From contig OX589612.1 of NCBI GenBank assembly GCA_951329385.1, positions 11,110,437-11,174,436 on the forward strand: a stretch of DNA of 64,000 nucleotides, given 5' to 3'. The notes beneath the pieces were generated by a model. The model was not told the DNA's origin and searched no databases. It saw only the letters and a program-made list of their open reading frames with translations. This document shows, one piece after another, positions 51,711-62,751 of the stretch. Within the stretch, counting starts at the first letter, position 1. The number at the start of each line of letters is the position of its first letter. The translations under genes and the position numbers were made by a program. This DNA is from Polia nebulosa. Taxonomy: Eukaryota > Arthropoda > Insecta > Lepidoptera > Noctuidae.

Positions 51711-53212
51711 CTAGATAAAAATTAAATCAAACTTGTGTCACTTGCAAGTGGATTTTTGATAAATGTAACTACAAACAAAATAGAAACATACAATTATTCC
51801 ATTAAAACTATCAAGGTCAACATTGAGAAAATCTAATTTCAGAAGAAGTTACCTAAGAAACTCAAAGCACCAGGAAAACCTCACAAAAGTCCAATTTAAG
51901 TTTTCTTTTAGACCCTCAAATTCGGGTCGTTTTGCCAGGGAGGCACTCATTTTACCTCGAGAGGTGAAAACTTTTTAAGAGTGCTTAGACGTTTGTAAAT
52001 TGGTTTTGCTTTTGGCTACTTCAATGGGAAGGTTGTATTTGACTAAGCAAGTTATATGTGCACTAAAAAGCCAAATTATATTGAAGAAACTAATTGCTAA
52101 AAAAAGAGCACGGAGAAAACAAACTAACTTCAATCTCTTATGTCGCAAGATATTTCTTTGCTGCTTGACAAGTCAACACAATAAAAAAATAAAGTGCTAC
52201 TATTTCCAACCTTGCAGAAAATTCAAACAGAATAGGCGAGCAATTTCTCATTCAAGTTCCAGCCATAAAGAGGCGTCTCAACTTAGAAAAACAAAAAAAA
52301 ACTCCAGTGTTTTCTAAAGTGGCATTCTGAAGTCCATTGTGCAGGTTTTTGACCCAAATGCGTCCCTGTCCGGAAAAGACGTTGATCTCCCAACATCACA
52401 GGAATATACTAATGGCATTTACAGAGCGTGGTTATTTGAAAAGTTTTCAAAAAGGAATTTGTGTTTTTTTAAACGTTCCACCTCTAAGTTAAAGGAGCGT
52501 GACGGTTGTTTAAAAAAAAATCGGTAAATTGCGAGTCGAACTCGCATACGAAGAGTTCCGTACTATTAAGGCGCAGTTATACGACTTTTAATGGTTTTTA
52601 GTTGAACATCACGTCTAAACGACTAGTCTTATTTCTTTGTAAAAAATATGTTACTCTAAACAATTTCCGTCGTAATTTGATTTCAGAATATTTGAAATAA
52701 TATTTTTATGACACAGTGTAATTAATTTGTAAAGTTACGTCTAACGCGGATAAAAAATTGAGAATCACGCGAAAACTTGAAGCGGTTTTTCAATGAAACC
52801 TTCAGCATTTTAAAGATCATTTAATTATTTATAATTTAGTCTCACTGTTTTAATTTTAATACGTGTTCTTTTATGTGTAATAAATTAATAATAATGCGTC
52901 TCATTTCGGACAGCGCTCCTTGATGGGCGAGTCCTATTACTGGGTGGACGTACGATGCGTTACGTGAGCTTAGTACAGAACAAACAAGGTAATCACTCAA
53001 GTCATTGGCAGCTAATAGCGCCTTAAGAGATCTTTTTTCCAGCGTAGGTTAACGACAAGTAGGGTGTCGTTGATAAGTTTAGCGTGTGTCAAAATATGCA
53101 GCAATGCGAAACCTTGTCCTAAATGAGTCCAACTCACATTGGATCAGTTTTTATTATTTGCTTTAATAATATAGTTACTATAGTTAGTAAAAAATTTTGG
53201 ACCTTATCTGTA
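51711..53212. other. About 1.5 kb of apparently single-copy DNA
   Basis: No family shared within the window except a G-edge at 52518-52566 (gcgagtcgaactcgcatacg). It holds the open frames 52000-52317 and 52339-52527, K- and S-rich with no recognised domain. This is the longest stretch that could be host non-repeat DNA, but I see no splice-bounded exon. Confidence 0.45.
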
Positions 53213-53630
53213 ATAAAATAAACCAGCCAAGAGCGAGTTGGACTCGCGCGAAAAGGGATCCGAACGAATCATATTTTTTATTTAGGCCTCTACCGGATGT
53301 AACTACAAAATTACGGTTTTCGGATTTTTTCCTTTACTTGAGCTCTAAGCCAATGCTTCTTGCCAATTTTCATGGTCAACGAAATTACCCTAAAAAAATT
53401 ACCCAATTTACCCAAGAAAATTACCCAAGGTTTTGATTCCCTTGAGAGTGTCAATATATGCGGCATAAACGGCCGTATCTTTTGATTGCTTTGACTTAGA
53501 AGTATAATTTTTTCACTGCTCCAAGGAATTGCATACTTACGTTTTTGATATTAATTTAAGCTTAATAACTCCTCTTTCTTGACAACGGACAACAAAGTGA
53601 TCTTATAAGGGTTCCCTTTTGTCATTCAGA
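53213..53630 (+). mobile_element. G repeat, near full-length
   Basis: accagccaagagcgagttgg, cggattttttcctttacttg, gacaacggacaacaaagtga and cttataagggttcc in family order. This is the most complete G copy here. Confidence 0.65.
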
Positions 53631-53733
53631 AGTTCGTAACAATAAAAATTCCATATGATTGGTTATGTAGCGACATCTTTAACGCCACACACGAACTAAT
53701 CACACAAATCCTGCATCGCACAAGCAAAGTTCT

Positions 53734-54076
53734 CCGCGCGATTTTAAGGGTCTACTACCGGCCAAGTGGCGCCCTCATTGAATAAAATATCGTTGCATAG
53801 CATAGAAAATATATATTAAAGATTACAACGTCACGTTTGTTACAAAGAGGATAAAGTAAGGCAAAAGTGTCAGAAACGACCGTTTCTGGTACTTTTGCCT
53901 ACCTACTACTTTGAATATGAAACATTCAACTGTTTCAACAATGTAAAAATACTTTATCCTCTTTGTAACAAACGTGACGTTGGATTCTTTAGTATTTATT
54001 TTTTATATGCTATGCTACGATTTTTTATTCAATGAGGGCGCCACTTGGCCGGTAGTACGGCCTTAAAATCGGGCGG
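53734..54076. mobile_element. Foldback/long-TIR element with 125-bp arms
   Basis: The left arm 53734-53858 and right arm 53950-54076 are inverted copies: ctaccggccaagtggcgccc, tcattgaataaaa, caacgtcacgtttgttacaa and agaggataaagta occur in both. A second small hairpin (53859-53901, gcaaaagtgtcagaaacg with ccgtttctggtacttttgc) sits next to the spacer. No ORF and no clear TSD. Confidence 0.9.
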
Positions 54077-54289
54077 TTGCCCGGACCAGACACAACACTC
54101 TTTTGGTCGGAGGATCCTCCCTTTTCAATGAAGGTTTGCGGGACTTTACACCCTGTTCCGCATACTCCAAAGTTGAAACATTGAATAACAGGTTCTTAAT
54201 TCAAAATTTCCCAAAGAGAATTTATTATGATTAGCGAGTGATCTAAATACGGCTGACTCTGTGAAAGTCAATTGTCAACATATTACAGT

Positions 54290-54383
54290 TCTAAAGATAT
54301 ACATATATAAAGACAGATAGACGAACAGCGGAGGCTTAGACATAGGGTTCCAGTTTTAATTTCAGGGGTAAGGAACCCTAAAA
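54290..54383 (+). mobile_element. G repeat, right end
   Basis: aaagacagatagacgaacag, cggaggcttagacatagggt and ggggtaaggaaccctaaaa. Confidence 0.6.
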
Positions 54384-55435
54384 AGCGAAGTGCCTGCACT
54401 GTGTTGAAAAAGATGTAAATTAATAAAAAGCGGTGTTAGTAATAAATATTTAAGACTTTGCCGGACAACACTGGCGTATTTATTTTCTCTAAGGTTTTCA
54501 CAGAGTTTACTTTTAAGGAGTAACAATATTCGTGCTTTTAGTAACGTTGGTAAGTACTTCCGATGCAAAATTGCATTTTATGAGCAGCATTCCTGAACTT
54601 GTCTAATTTGACAATAGTATGGTAAACACGTACCTTCATACAAACTACACTATTGATTTCCATTTTTTCCTATCTATATTTATTGTAAGGATATAGAATT
54701 ATTCTTGCTGGTGTTTCTAAAATGTTATCTCTAGAGCTACCGACGCAACTTAAAAAAACATAGATAGATAGTAGAAAATAAACTTTATGTGCAAAGCCGG
54801 CTATGAAGGGTTGCGTACTATCGTACTAGATTATAATCGTCCAGCAAAAGAAGCCAAAAAAAAACACATTTCTAGTAGGGAAGCCCCCTCTAATCTTTAT
54901 TTTATTTTTATTATTTGCTGTTACAACAACAGAAATACACATTCTGTAAAAATTTCAACTGTCTACCTATTACGGATCATGAGATACAGCCAAAAGTCAA
55001 AATGACTACTAGAATGCTACACTATCACGTGTTAAAAATTGTTAAATTACGCTAAAATGTCGCTTCATTTTTTCTTCTTTCTTGACTAGTAGTTATTTAT
55101 TTCACCATAATTGACTGAACAACGCATTTTATCGGAATTTAACCAGAATTAGGCAAATAAACTAATCTAATTCATAGTTTCAACGTAGTTCTCTGAAAAC
55201 ACCAGTTCCATGAAATCCTAATTCCCTAAAACCCTATAGAATTCACCTTGTTTCTACCAATTTATCAGTTGTTTGTTCCATTACTAATTCTTGAAACCAA
55301 TCCAAAATTCTTGGAAATATAAACCCAGTGCATTGTTCCACAGGAAGGTCGAAATTTATAATATTCTGCATGAAACTAAATCGAGATTATTTGGGAATGT
55401 TGTAACTGCTCGGATACAATTATGTATACTATAAC
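54384..55435. other. About 1.05 kb, no gene recognised
   Basis: AT-rich, no shared family. The ORF at 54787-55005 lacks a recognised domain. Confidence 0.45.
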
Positions 55436-55632
55436 CGTGAGTCCAATGCGGGTTGATGGATGTCACACGTCTTCGAAATTTTGGTTCTAGGACATGCCGG
55501 ATTCCTCACAATGTTTTCCTTCACCGTTTTGAAAGCAGTGATGATAAAATAAATTACGAAGGCGCCTGGTTTTGAACCTACGACCTACAAATTGTTAGTT
55601 AAGCCGTTTCCACTGGGCCTTCACTGCTCTAT
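55436..55632 (-). mobile_element. tS SINE, 3'-truncated
   Basis: gagtccaatgcgggttgatg to ccactgggccttcactgctc. The tRNA-like head is present on the minus strand but the LINE-like tail is missing. Confidence 0.75.
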
Positions 55633-55847
55633 CGCTCTAATTACGTATGTTAGAAATTGAGAGTGGGATATGGGTTCTCAGTAAATGAATTCTTGAGTGG
55701 CTCTTTACTTGTGGAGTAAAGATTTGGGGCCAGTTGATGGCAACAAGAAAATGTCGCGAGAAAAGTTTTGAGTACGTAATCCTCCAGGAAAACAGGCGTC
55801 TGCCTGGTGGTCGCGGCAAAATTTTAAATAGAGTTACTGTGGCCCTT

Positions 55848-56148
55848 TTTTTGTGGGGGTGGGTAATCATCCAATGACTTCACCCGCTCTGGGTGGAGCA
55901 GGAGGGCGTGTCAGACTCTTACTAACTAAATCCCACCCCTGTTCCTTCCCTGCCTGAGTGCCCAGGGGTGCGGTAACTCATTTTCAGAATTTATCCGCTA
56001 CCCCTAAGCATGCAGGCACCGTCCACGATAGGCCCCGTCAGTGGTGGCTGACACTTATCTCTTTGAGGCGCGCATGGAACACTACGCGCCGTCGACTCAC
56101 GGGCCTGGCGCTGATCGGACGGCGAGCTACCCACTGCTCGCCGTCCGT
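55848..56148 (-). mobile_element. R1-like LINE 3' end, left member of head-to-head pair
   Basis: T-run, tgggtaatcatccaatgact, 3' UTR, then cgctcgccgtccg. Adjacent to an oppositely oriented R1-like end. Confidence 0.82.
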
Positions 56149-56149
56149 A

Positions 56150-56272
56150 ACCCTGGGCACAGGCAACTGAAGGTTCAAGTGTGGGTTTTAGTCAGTAAAA
56201 GTCTGACACGCCTTTCCGCTCCACCCAGAGCAGGAGAAGTCATTGAATGATTTCCCACCCTCAAAAAAAAAA
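56150..56272 (+). mobile_element. R1-like LINE 3' end, right member of head-to-head pair
   Basis: gggcacaggcaactgaaggt, gggttttagtcagtaaaagt, agcaggagaagtcattgaat and an A-run. Both members have their poly-A outwards. Confidence 0.82.
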
Positions 56273-56689
56273 GAGGAAACATGCGTGGCAGGATGGTATG
56301 TTATGCAGTTGTTTGTTTACTTGTCTGTGCGCTTATAGACTCGGCTGGGTAGGTAGCTCGAGTTGGTAGTTCATATTGAGGCGTGAGAACACTGCCGATC
56401 TTAAGCTAATGTCCGCTATCAGACATTTGGCGGATTATTGTTTTTAGATGCCTCGGTAATTCGCCAATAATTCTCTTTCGACATGTCTAAGCAGTATTGT
56501 ACTACTATCAATAGATTCCGAAATAAACAAATCAAATTACCGTTAAGTTCCCTAAATTTCTATGTTATTCAACGCGTAATCCAAAATATATTTTTGTCAG
56601 ATAACGGCATTAAAAGATTATTGACATTAGTTCTAATTACCATCATTGTTATTTCTCTTTATATTAATTATTATTGTGCAGTGAGATCT
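56273..56689. other. No gene recognised
   Basis: About 420 bp. The ORF at 56483-56695 runs into a LINE-like 3' end; a LINE-derived peptide cannot be excluded. Confidence 0.4.
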
Positions 56690-56812
56690 AAATAAAATGC
56701 TGTGCTTACCTTTAATTTAGATGCATGCAATGCTATTGTATTTGTAAATGATATGTACTAAGATTGTCTTTGTGTGTATTTAGTTGGTTTGCCTAAATAA
56801 ATAAATAAATTA
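56690..56812 (+). mobile_element. LINE 3' UTR with (TAAA)n tail
   Basis: tagatgcatgcaatgctatt, gtatttagttggtttgccta and AATAAATAAATAAATT. CR1/Jockey-type end, source not identified. Confidence 0.5.
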
Positions 56813-56874
56813 AAGCTTGTGAACGGCAACAATGCAAATAACAACTCTCACCCCCTCCCCCCCTCTCTTTTGAA

Positions 56875-57035
56875 TCATCATCATGAGCGTACAGCAGTCC
56901 ACTGCTAGATATAGCCGCAGGCCTCTCGAATCGAACGCCATTTATTTCGATTCTCAGAAACTCTCATCCAGCTGCCACAAGCCACCTTGCAAAGATTGTC
57001 TCTCCACCTATCTTAAGGGCGTTGGGACGCCCTCA
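56875..57035 (-). mobile_element. RTE-like LINE 3' end
   Basis: atcatcatgagcgtacagca and gtccactgctagatatagcc are the reversed tail, followed by antisense C-terminal text. Head to head with the next LINE. Confidence 0.6.
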
Positions 57036-57049
57036 AGATAGTCGTACGT

Positions 57050-57370
57050 AAGATGGGTTCTTACGTTTACCGATTCGCGGTCTCCACTCAAGAACAAGTC
57101 CACCCCAACGGTGTTAGTTACCTTAAAATATCCAAAATGCAAATTTCTGACGTAAGTCTAAAAGCTGCAAGACTGAAGTGGGATTGGGCAAGTCATGTCT
57201 ATCGGATGCCGTCAAAGCTGTGGGCCCGTATATCGCAAAGTTGGAGCCCTGCACAGCTAGACGGGCTCACGGCAGACTGAGAAGTTGGCGGGACGCCTTG
57301 AATAGCTTCCTGGCGATGAAGAAGCACAGCTCAGAAAGAAGTAGAAGGAAGGAAACGCGCTCAATCGTTG
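57050..57370 (+). pseudogene. LINE ORF C-terminus (RLKWDWASHVYRMP type)
   Basis: The frame 57053-57280 reads ISKMQISDVSLKAARLKWDW then ASHVYRMPSKLWARISQSW and LDGLTAD-stop. The W-x-W-A-x-H-V-x-R-M block is the C-terminal signature of RTE-like moth LINEs. The next block (RLRSWRDALNSF, 57270-57310) is in another frame, so a frameshift lies near 57275. Truncated, dead copy. Confidence 0.75.
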
Positions 57371-57419
57371 CCTGTGTTTAAAAGGCTGGTAAAGGAACAC
57401 TACCTGTCACTGTGACTAT

Positions 57420-57540
57420 CGTTGGTCGTCATTTATTTTTACTTTATATGTGTATATATATTGTATTTGTATATATATTATACCGCATATGTATGTATAT
57501 GTGTATCTGTTGTATTATATTGAATATTGGTATTGTCACA
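57420..57540. repeat. AT-rich (TATATG)n-type low complexity
   Basis: Runs of tatatgtgtatatatattg. The two overlapping ORFs through it are not protein-like. Confidence 0.6.
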
Positions 57541-57718
57541 CCAATGACAGCCCCATATCTTGTAAAGGCAATTACTCTCCATTCCAGGTTGCCTGGAAGA
57601 GATCGCGGAAAGCGATAAGGCCGCCCATTGTATTTGCTTTAGTTTTTAAGTTTCTTTAGTTATATATCATGCATGGTGTACAATAAAGAATATAATAAAT
57701 AAATAATAATAAATAAGG
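57541..57718 (+). mobile_element. LINE 3' UTR (gataaggccgcc type)
   Basis: ggttgcctggaagagatcgc, ggaaagcgataaggccgccc and tgtacaataaagaatataat with an AATAAATAATAA tail. I recognise this as a frequent moth LINE 3' end. Confidence 0.65.
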
Positions 57719-58046
57719 AATGTGGGGCAGCCTATTTCCAGGAGAGATAAGGTGAAGTCGCGGAAAAATAGCTGGTACAAATAAACCTGAAACGATACAA
57801 AAACATTATCTGCAAACCTAAATTACCAACGCCAATAATTACCCAGTTACTACGTAATTTCGACACTCCCAGATAGATTAAGGCCGGCTGATGTCTGTAT
57901 TATGGCGAAGATTGCTAAGACGGCCAAATAAAGAATATTTTTGTCATCACTTACCTACGTACAGCTTCTCATTACGCTCCAATTGCCGGTCTTTTGATTC
58001 GAAAATATTGTACAGAAGTTTCACTTCACCACACTATTTGTTTAAA
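57719..58046. other. No gene recognised
   Basis: About 330 bp, no shared families. Confidence 0.4.
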
Positions 58047-58240
58047 TATTATAGGTTCGCGTTTAACCACTATCTCACCGGATGGTAAGCGATGATGTGG
58101 TCGACGTTGGTGCACGTTTGCCTTGATTTAACAAAATACCTCCAGGTTGTATCTATCAGGAAACACAGACTCCGGCAGGGAATTCCACTCCTTAGCAGTA
58201 CCTACGCATGAACGTGTTCCCAAAACGTTCGTAAACATAG
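58047..58240 (+). mobile_element. D repeat
   Basis: cgtttaaccactatctcacc, ggatggtaagcgatgatgtg and gcagggaattccactcctta. Confidence 0.68.
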
Positions 58241-59106
58241 GTAGGTAGTGGGGTCCTTACTTAAGAAATTGGCGTTTTTTTCTCACAAATAGAGAACCTC
58301 GTCATTTCTATGAATTAAAATATTCATCAATTGCTTGATATTATATCGAATAATGACCGTCATAGGCAATCGCCAATTGTAAAAAAACCATAGTACTTAT
58401 AGTTTTATAAACAAAAAAAAATACCTTAAAAATGACTCCTCTTTTGTTCGCAGAAATGACCACTATACTTAGCTCAAACTTATTTTTGTTGCTTAATATA
58501 AGTGGCATACGTTATCTTATTTTTTAAACATTATTGCATAAAAGTTTTAAAACATTAGTGTTCATAGTTAGTAAATAAATTAAGAAAATGTTACTGTGAA
58601 AAATGCAACTTCTTTAAAATTCTCCATATAAAACGCTGATTTCATAGGTGGGGACCTAATATATTATATCTGAATGTGTCTTTAAAAAGACAGCGATTTT
58701 TAACGAATTTTTCACGTCTTGCTACTATTATTATTCGAATATTTACTATAGAGGTGTACAAAACTACTAGACTGAAGGACTTTGTACAATAAACCGATGG
58801 TCCGTTTTTGTAAACCTTCTGTTAGTGTATTTTACGTAGTCTTGCGATAAATTACCTGAGTTCGTACTTATCTACAAAAAATATACCGAAACCGGTTGCG
58901 TAACGGTAAAGAAGTGTGACGATAATCTAATTAATGAATTTGTTTTTAACGGTTAGTTTTCGTTAAGCTGTTCTTTAATTAATGCGTTGACGTACTGATT
59001 CTAGCTCTCCAGATTAACTTTTACGAGTACCTTACAGTTAGAAGTCAGAAAAACCCACCCAAAACAGACTTTTTTATAGAAGAATGTCTATGGTCTATAT
59101 AGCATA
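58241..59106. other. About 870 bp, no gene recognised
   Basis: AT-rich single-copy-looking DNA. Confidence 0.45.
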
Positions 59107-59387
59107 AGCATTATCAGCTTTTATGGTGTTCCCACTGCTGGGACTCTGGCCTTTTCTCTTGGAGAGGAAATGAGCCGCAATCTACCACACGGGCCCAGTG
59201 CGGGTTGGTGGATGTCTTATGTCTTCGAAACATTTGGTTCTAGGACCTGCCAGTTTCCTCGCGATATTTACCTCCACTGTTTTGAGAGAAGTGGTGATGA
59301 AATAAATTTCACAAAGTAAAACGCCTGCCTGGGTTTGAACCCCCGACGTAAGTCGGAGCCGTTACCACTGGGCCATCACTGCTCTTG
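59107..59387 (-). mobile_element. tS SINE, near full-length
   Basis: gcattatcagcttttatggt to taccactgggccatcactgc. A and B boxes are on the minus strand, with a short deletion in the anticodon-like part. Confidence 0.82.
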
Positions 59388-59471
59388 ACTACTACAACTA
59401 GTTTAATCTATAGCTTCTTCTGTACCAGATCTATAGATTAGACCACAAATTATAATATATAATCTGTAGTA

Positions 59472-59864
59472 TGTTAATCTGCCTAGCCTTTTCCCAACTA
59501 TCTTGGGGTCAGCTTCCAGTCTAACCAGCTGCAGCTGAATATCAGTATTTTACATGAAGCGACTGCCTATCTGACCTCCTCAACCCAGTTACTGGGTAAT
59601 ACGATACCCCTTGGTAAGACTGGTTGCCAGACTTTCGGGCTTCTGACGACCCGTAACGACTGTCAAAGATCCACGATTGACAGCTGCGACCAACGGCTTA
59701 GCGTGCTTTCCGAGGTACGGAGGAGTCTCGGTATGTAAAGATGGTCACCCATCCATGGACCAACGCCAGCAAAAAAAAAAAAAAATAATAATAAAAAAAG
59801 CGTAGCTTAACCTGACGTATCGACCCGAGCGCCTGTGATTACTTTAGCCACGAGCTCCTCATAT
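59472..59864 (-). mobile_element. S5 SINE with A-rich insertion, inserted in X
   Basis: All S5 blocks run from tctgcctagccttttcccaa to cacgagctcctc. The TSD tatataatctgtagta lies at 59456-59471 and 59865-59880. About 27 A-rich bases (59773-59799) split the 5S-like control region between its A-box and C-box-like segments, so this copy should be transcriptionally dead. Confidence 0.9.
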
Positions 59865-59880
59865 TATATAATCTGTAGTA

Positions 59881-59995
59881 CACGGATTAAATAGGTTGAG
59901 GACTATTGATTTTCTTCTATAAAGTAATTTTAGGCACTTTTGCTTTGGGTGCATGTGACTGCAGCGTTGCCCTTGACTATACTTACTTTTTTGTT
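59881..59995 (-). repeat. X repeat, uninterrupted (empty site)
   Basis: Inverse of 32578-32623 plus 35341-35404: gcccttgactatac, agtcacatgc, gcaaaagtg and tactttatagaagaaaatc occur in order with no LINE between. It is the pre-insertion form of the 32.6 kb locus. Confidence 0.78.
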
Positions 59996-60194
59996 TTTTT
60001 GATACATTTTATGTACGATATTACGATAAATACATCACCCAATCTTTAAAAAAGTCAGTGCAGTCAGTGAACCTGCATGAACTACATCATACCATCCTTT
60101 TTGGAAGTCACTATTTTTATTTTCTTTTGCCCAAATATGTATTTATTCCATTTGGAAAAACTCCCGTATCATTCCACCCTTTTTGGAAGCGCCT

Positions 60195-60310
60195 TATTAT
60201 TTTTTTTGTTATTGCCCAAATATAATAAATTTTTCTATATTTCTTTTCTTTAGGCCAAACAAATATTTGTTCCGTTCGGGAATTGAACCCACAGGCAACG
60301 GCCGATCAGT
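60195..60310 (-). mobile_element. tRNA-type SINE fragment
   Basis: caaatatttgttccgttcgg and gaattgaacccacaggcaac; the minus strand gives a B-box-like gtgggttcaattcc. Confidence 0.5.
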
Positions 60311-60321
60311 CAAACAATTTT

Positions 60322-60430
60322 TTTTTCCGGGGTGGAAATCCACAAGGATATCCCCGCCTTAGAACAGGCTTCTGTCAGACTTATGACTGAAACCACCCCG
60401 GTGTTCCCTCGCACACTTCTTCAACAGTAC
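60322..60430 (-). mobile_element. R1-related LINE 3' end, second subfamily
   Basis: T-run, ggggtggaaatccacaagga, tatgactgaaaccaccccgg and tgttccctcgcacac. Counterpart of 25.69 kb. Confidence 0.6.
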
Positions 60431-60744
60431 CGTCAAAACGCTTCACATGAGATTATACTCGTAAAATCAGACGATAAAATCAGTTTTTCAAGTCTAAAAA
60501 TATAAAACTCAAAATCCCCGGGACAAAAACTAAAAATAGAAACTGTACGTAACCTCTAGTAGATATTGATACGGTAAAAGTCAAGGTTAGATAAGTAGTA
60601 ATGAACATAATACGGCGCAAACCCGATCGGGGCCTTTCATTTGTGCCGCCGCTTTATTTTGTTTTTACTCCTACCTACCTGACACAAGTAACCTGTGGTT
60701 ATGGCGCGCTTTGTGTGGAGTGGGCTTTGGTTTTGTTGAATATT
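60431..60744. other. No gene recognised
   Basis: About 310 bp, no shared families. Confidence 0.35.
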
Positions 60745-60974
60745 GTTAAAGTGCGTGTCGGATTTCACACATTAAGAGTTCTGTACCAAATATTGGTATT
60801 TATTAGTAAAGTATAAGTAATAATAAACATTATCACCTAACCAGTTCATAGGTCAATGGGAAGTTCAAAAATTCTTCGATTTAAAATTTTGTGACAGACA
60901 ATGGACAGACAGACAGACAGACACTTTGAGTGACGACAATAAGGCTCCGTTTAGACCCTTCGGGTACGGAACCT
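60745..60974 (-). mobile_element. G repeat
   Basis: aagtgcgtgtcggatttcac, accaaatattggtatttatt, gacagacagacagacagaca and cccttcgggtacggaacct. Confidence 0.68.
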
Positions 60975-61212
60975 TACAAAACGGAAATAAAGACTTGGGC
61001 AAAAAGGCAACCAGGCTCAAATGGGATTGGCATGGTGGTAGCACGCATGATGACCGCTAGGCAGACGTCTCCACGCAATGGGTGCCAAAAGATGGATGGC
61101 GTCGCCAAGGCTGGCATAGAAAGCAGTGGCGAGATGACTTGGAGGCGGTTAACGAAGGCTGGTTTGAGATAGCACTAGAAAAGTGTCTGGAAGGATATGG
61201 CGGAGGTCTATG
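60975..61212 (+). pseudogene. RTE-like LINE C-terminus, frameshifted
   Basis: Frames give KTWAKKATRLKWDWHGGSTH, then WVPKDGWRRQ, RKQWRDDLEAVNEGWFEIAL and EGYGGGLCPAMG. The R-x-R-W-R-D-D-L motif with E-x-F/L and W-rich text is the C-terminal block of RTE-like LINEs. A stop and frame changes make it dead. It directly abuts a G repeat. Confidence 0.72.
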
Positions 61213-61499
61213 CCCAGCTATGGGACACAATAGAAAACCGTTTTATTTTTATACTCGCTAAAAAAATGTTCAGGTTTAGGAGAAAATGGAAAAATATCAA
61301 GTAGAAGCGTTTGATAAGTTCAATAATGACTTGTGAGTTCGACCGGGTTAAGCCATTAAGCCCCTTATTAGCAGACACAATTAAAAACCTATTGTCGCGT
61401 CTCCTTAAGGAGACGAGAGGGGCCTGACGGATTAAGAGAGAACGGCCTTAATTGAGCAGTAACATCTGTAGATATTTGACCTTGAAGGTTACGTCTAAA
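61213..61499. other. No gene recognised
   Basis: About 290 bp; contains ctccttaaggagacg, a short palindrome. Confidence 0.35.
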
Positions 61500-61786
61500 A
61501 AACTAACCAAATGCAAGTCTCGCGCACAAAGGGTTCCACGAATAATTTTATTTAACATGTTTTTTTTATAAAACATTAATTTTATGCTTAAAGGTTTTCC
61601 TGCAGTCTATTGTGATTATTTTTCAAAATTTATACTTAGCAGTTACGGAGATAACGGGGGGAGGACGATCAACTTAATCGGTGAAGTAGATTCGGAGCAA
61701 ATTAGTTTTGACAGAGAGACAGGCGTGATCCTATAAGGGTTCAGTTTTTTTTCATTTGGAAGGTTGGAACCCTAAAAAGTTCCGAA
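61500..61786 (+). mobile_element. G repeat, decayed
   Basis: aaatgcaagtctcgcgcaca, aagggttccacg, gagacaggcgtgatcctata and ttggaaccctaaaa in family order. Confidence 0.55.
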
Positions 61787-62394
61787 ATGTGTTATTATTG
61801 TACGTGTCACCTTTTTTTGGTATTACCTTGCGAGACGGATGATACCTGTTGTACAACGACACTCATCTGAAAAACAGCAATGTTTCTTTATGACGAATAG
61901 AATTACTGAAATTATTTTTGATTTGTATACTTGTAGTGATAAAGCAATCTAAAGTGACACTTTATAATTTCAAACTACCAGTAAAATTTAATAATTCATC
62001 ACACTACCCTTCATTTGTTTTTTCCAGAAACAACAACCACGTTGCTCCATCCAAAAATAAAATATTTTCCAGGAGCGTCCTCCACACTCCTCCAGCCCAG
62101 TTGAAAACGGAAGGCCGTCCAAACCAGGCTACTAGCTAGCAATCAGCGAGCACCACCCAACACACAGACACTGTATGATTTATGTACCGAATACGTATTT
62201 CATATTCACTTCTTGGTCAATCAGCATTCGTGTGAGGAGTTTGTTTGAGTTGCTGAAGGAAAAATTTCCAGTGTCGATTTTGCTAAGCAGATTCCATTTT
62301 CAACTTTGTTATTACAACAAAGGGTCAGAAGTTGTGTGAAAATTGCTTGGCATGGGCATTCAATGATCTAGATGGATTTTATGAAAGATGTCTA
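61787..62394. other. About 600 bp, no gene recognised
   Basis: The ORF at 61918-62139 has no recognised domain; no shared families. Confidence 0.4.
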
Positions 62395-62492
62395 CGAAGA
62401 GGTTATTGCTGAGAAGACGGCTGATGCATAAAAGCAGAAGACACACTGATCTTAGTTAATTGGAATAAAGGCAGGAAGATGATGACTTGGAT
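62395..62492 (+). mobile_element. RTE-a tail remnant
   Basis: gctgagaagacggctgatgc, tagttaattggaataaaggc then aggaagatgatgac. Confidence 0.55.
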
Positions 62493-62576
62493 ATAATAAT
62501 CTAATGTAAGTGTAAAAGCCGTTGGAAGTCTAGGCCAAGGGTAAAACTCGGAATACATTACTATTCTGTGTCGCAC

Positions 62577-62750
62577 TTTCTCACCTGATGGTAAGCGATG
62601 ATGTGGTCAAAGAGGGAGCAGGCTTACCTAGAAGTAACTTATTCACTCTTGACTTAAGTCCCCCAGGTTCCAGCTATTAGGAAGCATAAACGCCGGGAAT
62701 TCCACTCCCAAGCTGCACGCATAATGAATGTGTTCTTAAAACAATCATGT
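62577..62750 (+). mobile_element. D repeat
   Basis: cacctgatggtaagcgatga, cttattcactcttgacttaa and gccgggaattccactcccaa, directly fused to the next LINE. Confidence 0.68.
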
Positions 62751-62751
62751 A

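Noticed and set aside
52000..52527. Two consecutive small ORFs (105 and 62 aa) as a possible gene
   Set aside because: Low-complexity K/S-rich translation, no domain, no splice or promoter evidence. Kept only as single-copy DNA.
56483..56695. 70-aa ORF as a small membrane protein
   Set aside because: Hydrophobic only at the C-terminus, in AT-rich sequence next to a LINE 3' UTR; no supporting context.
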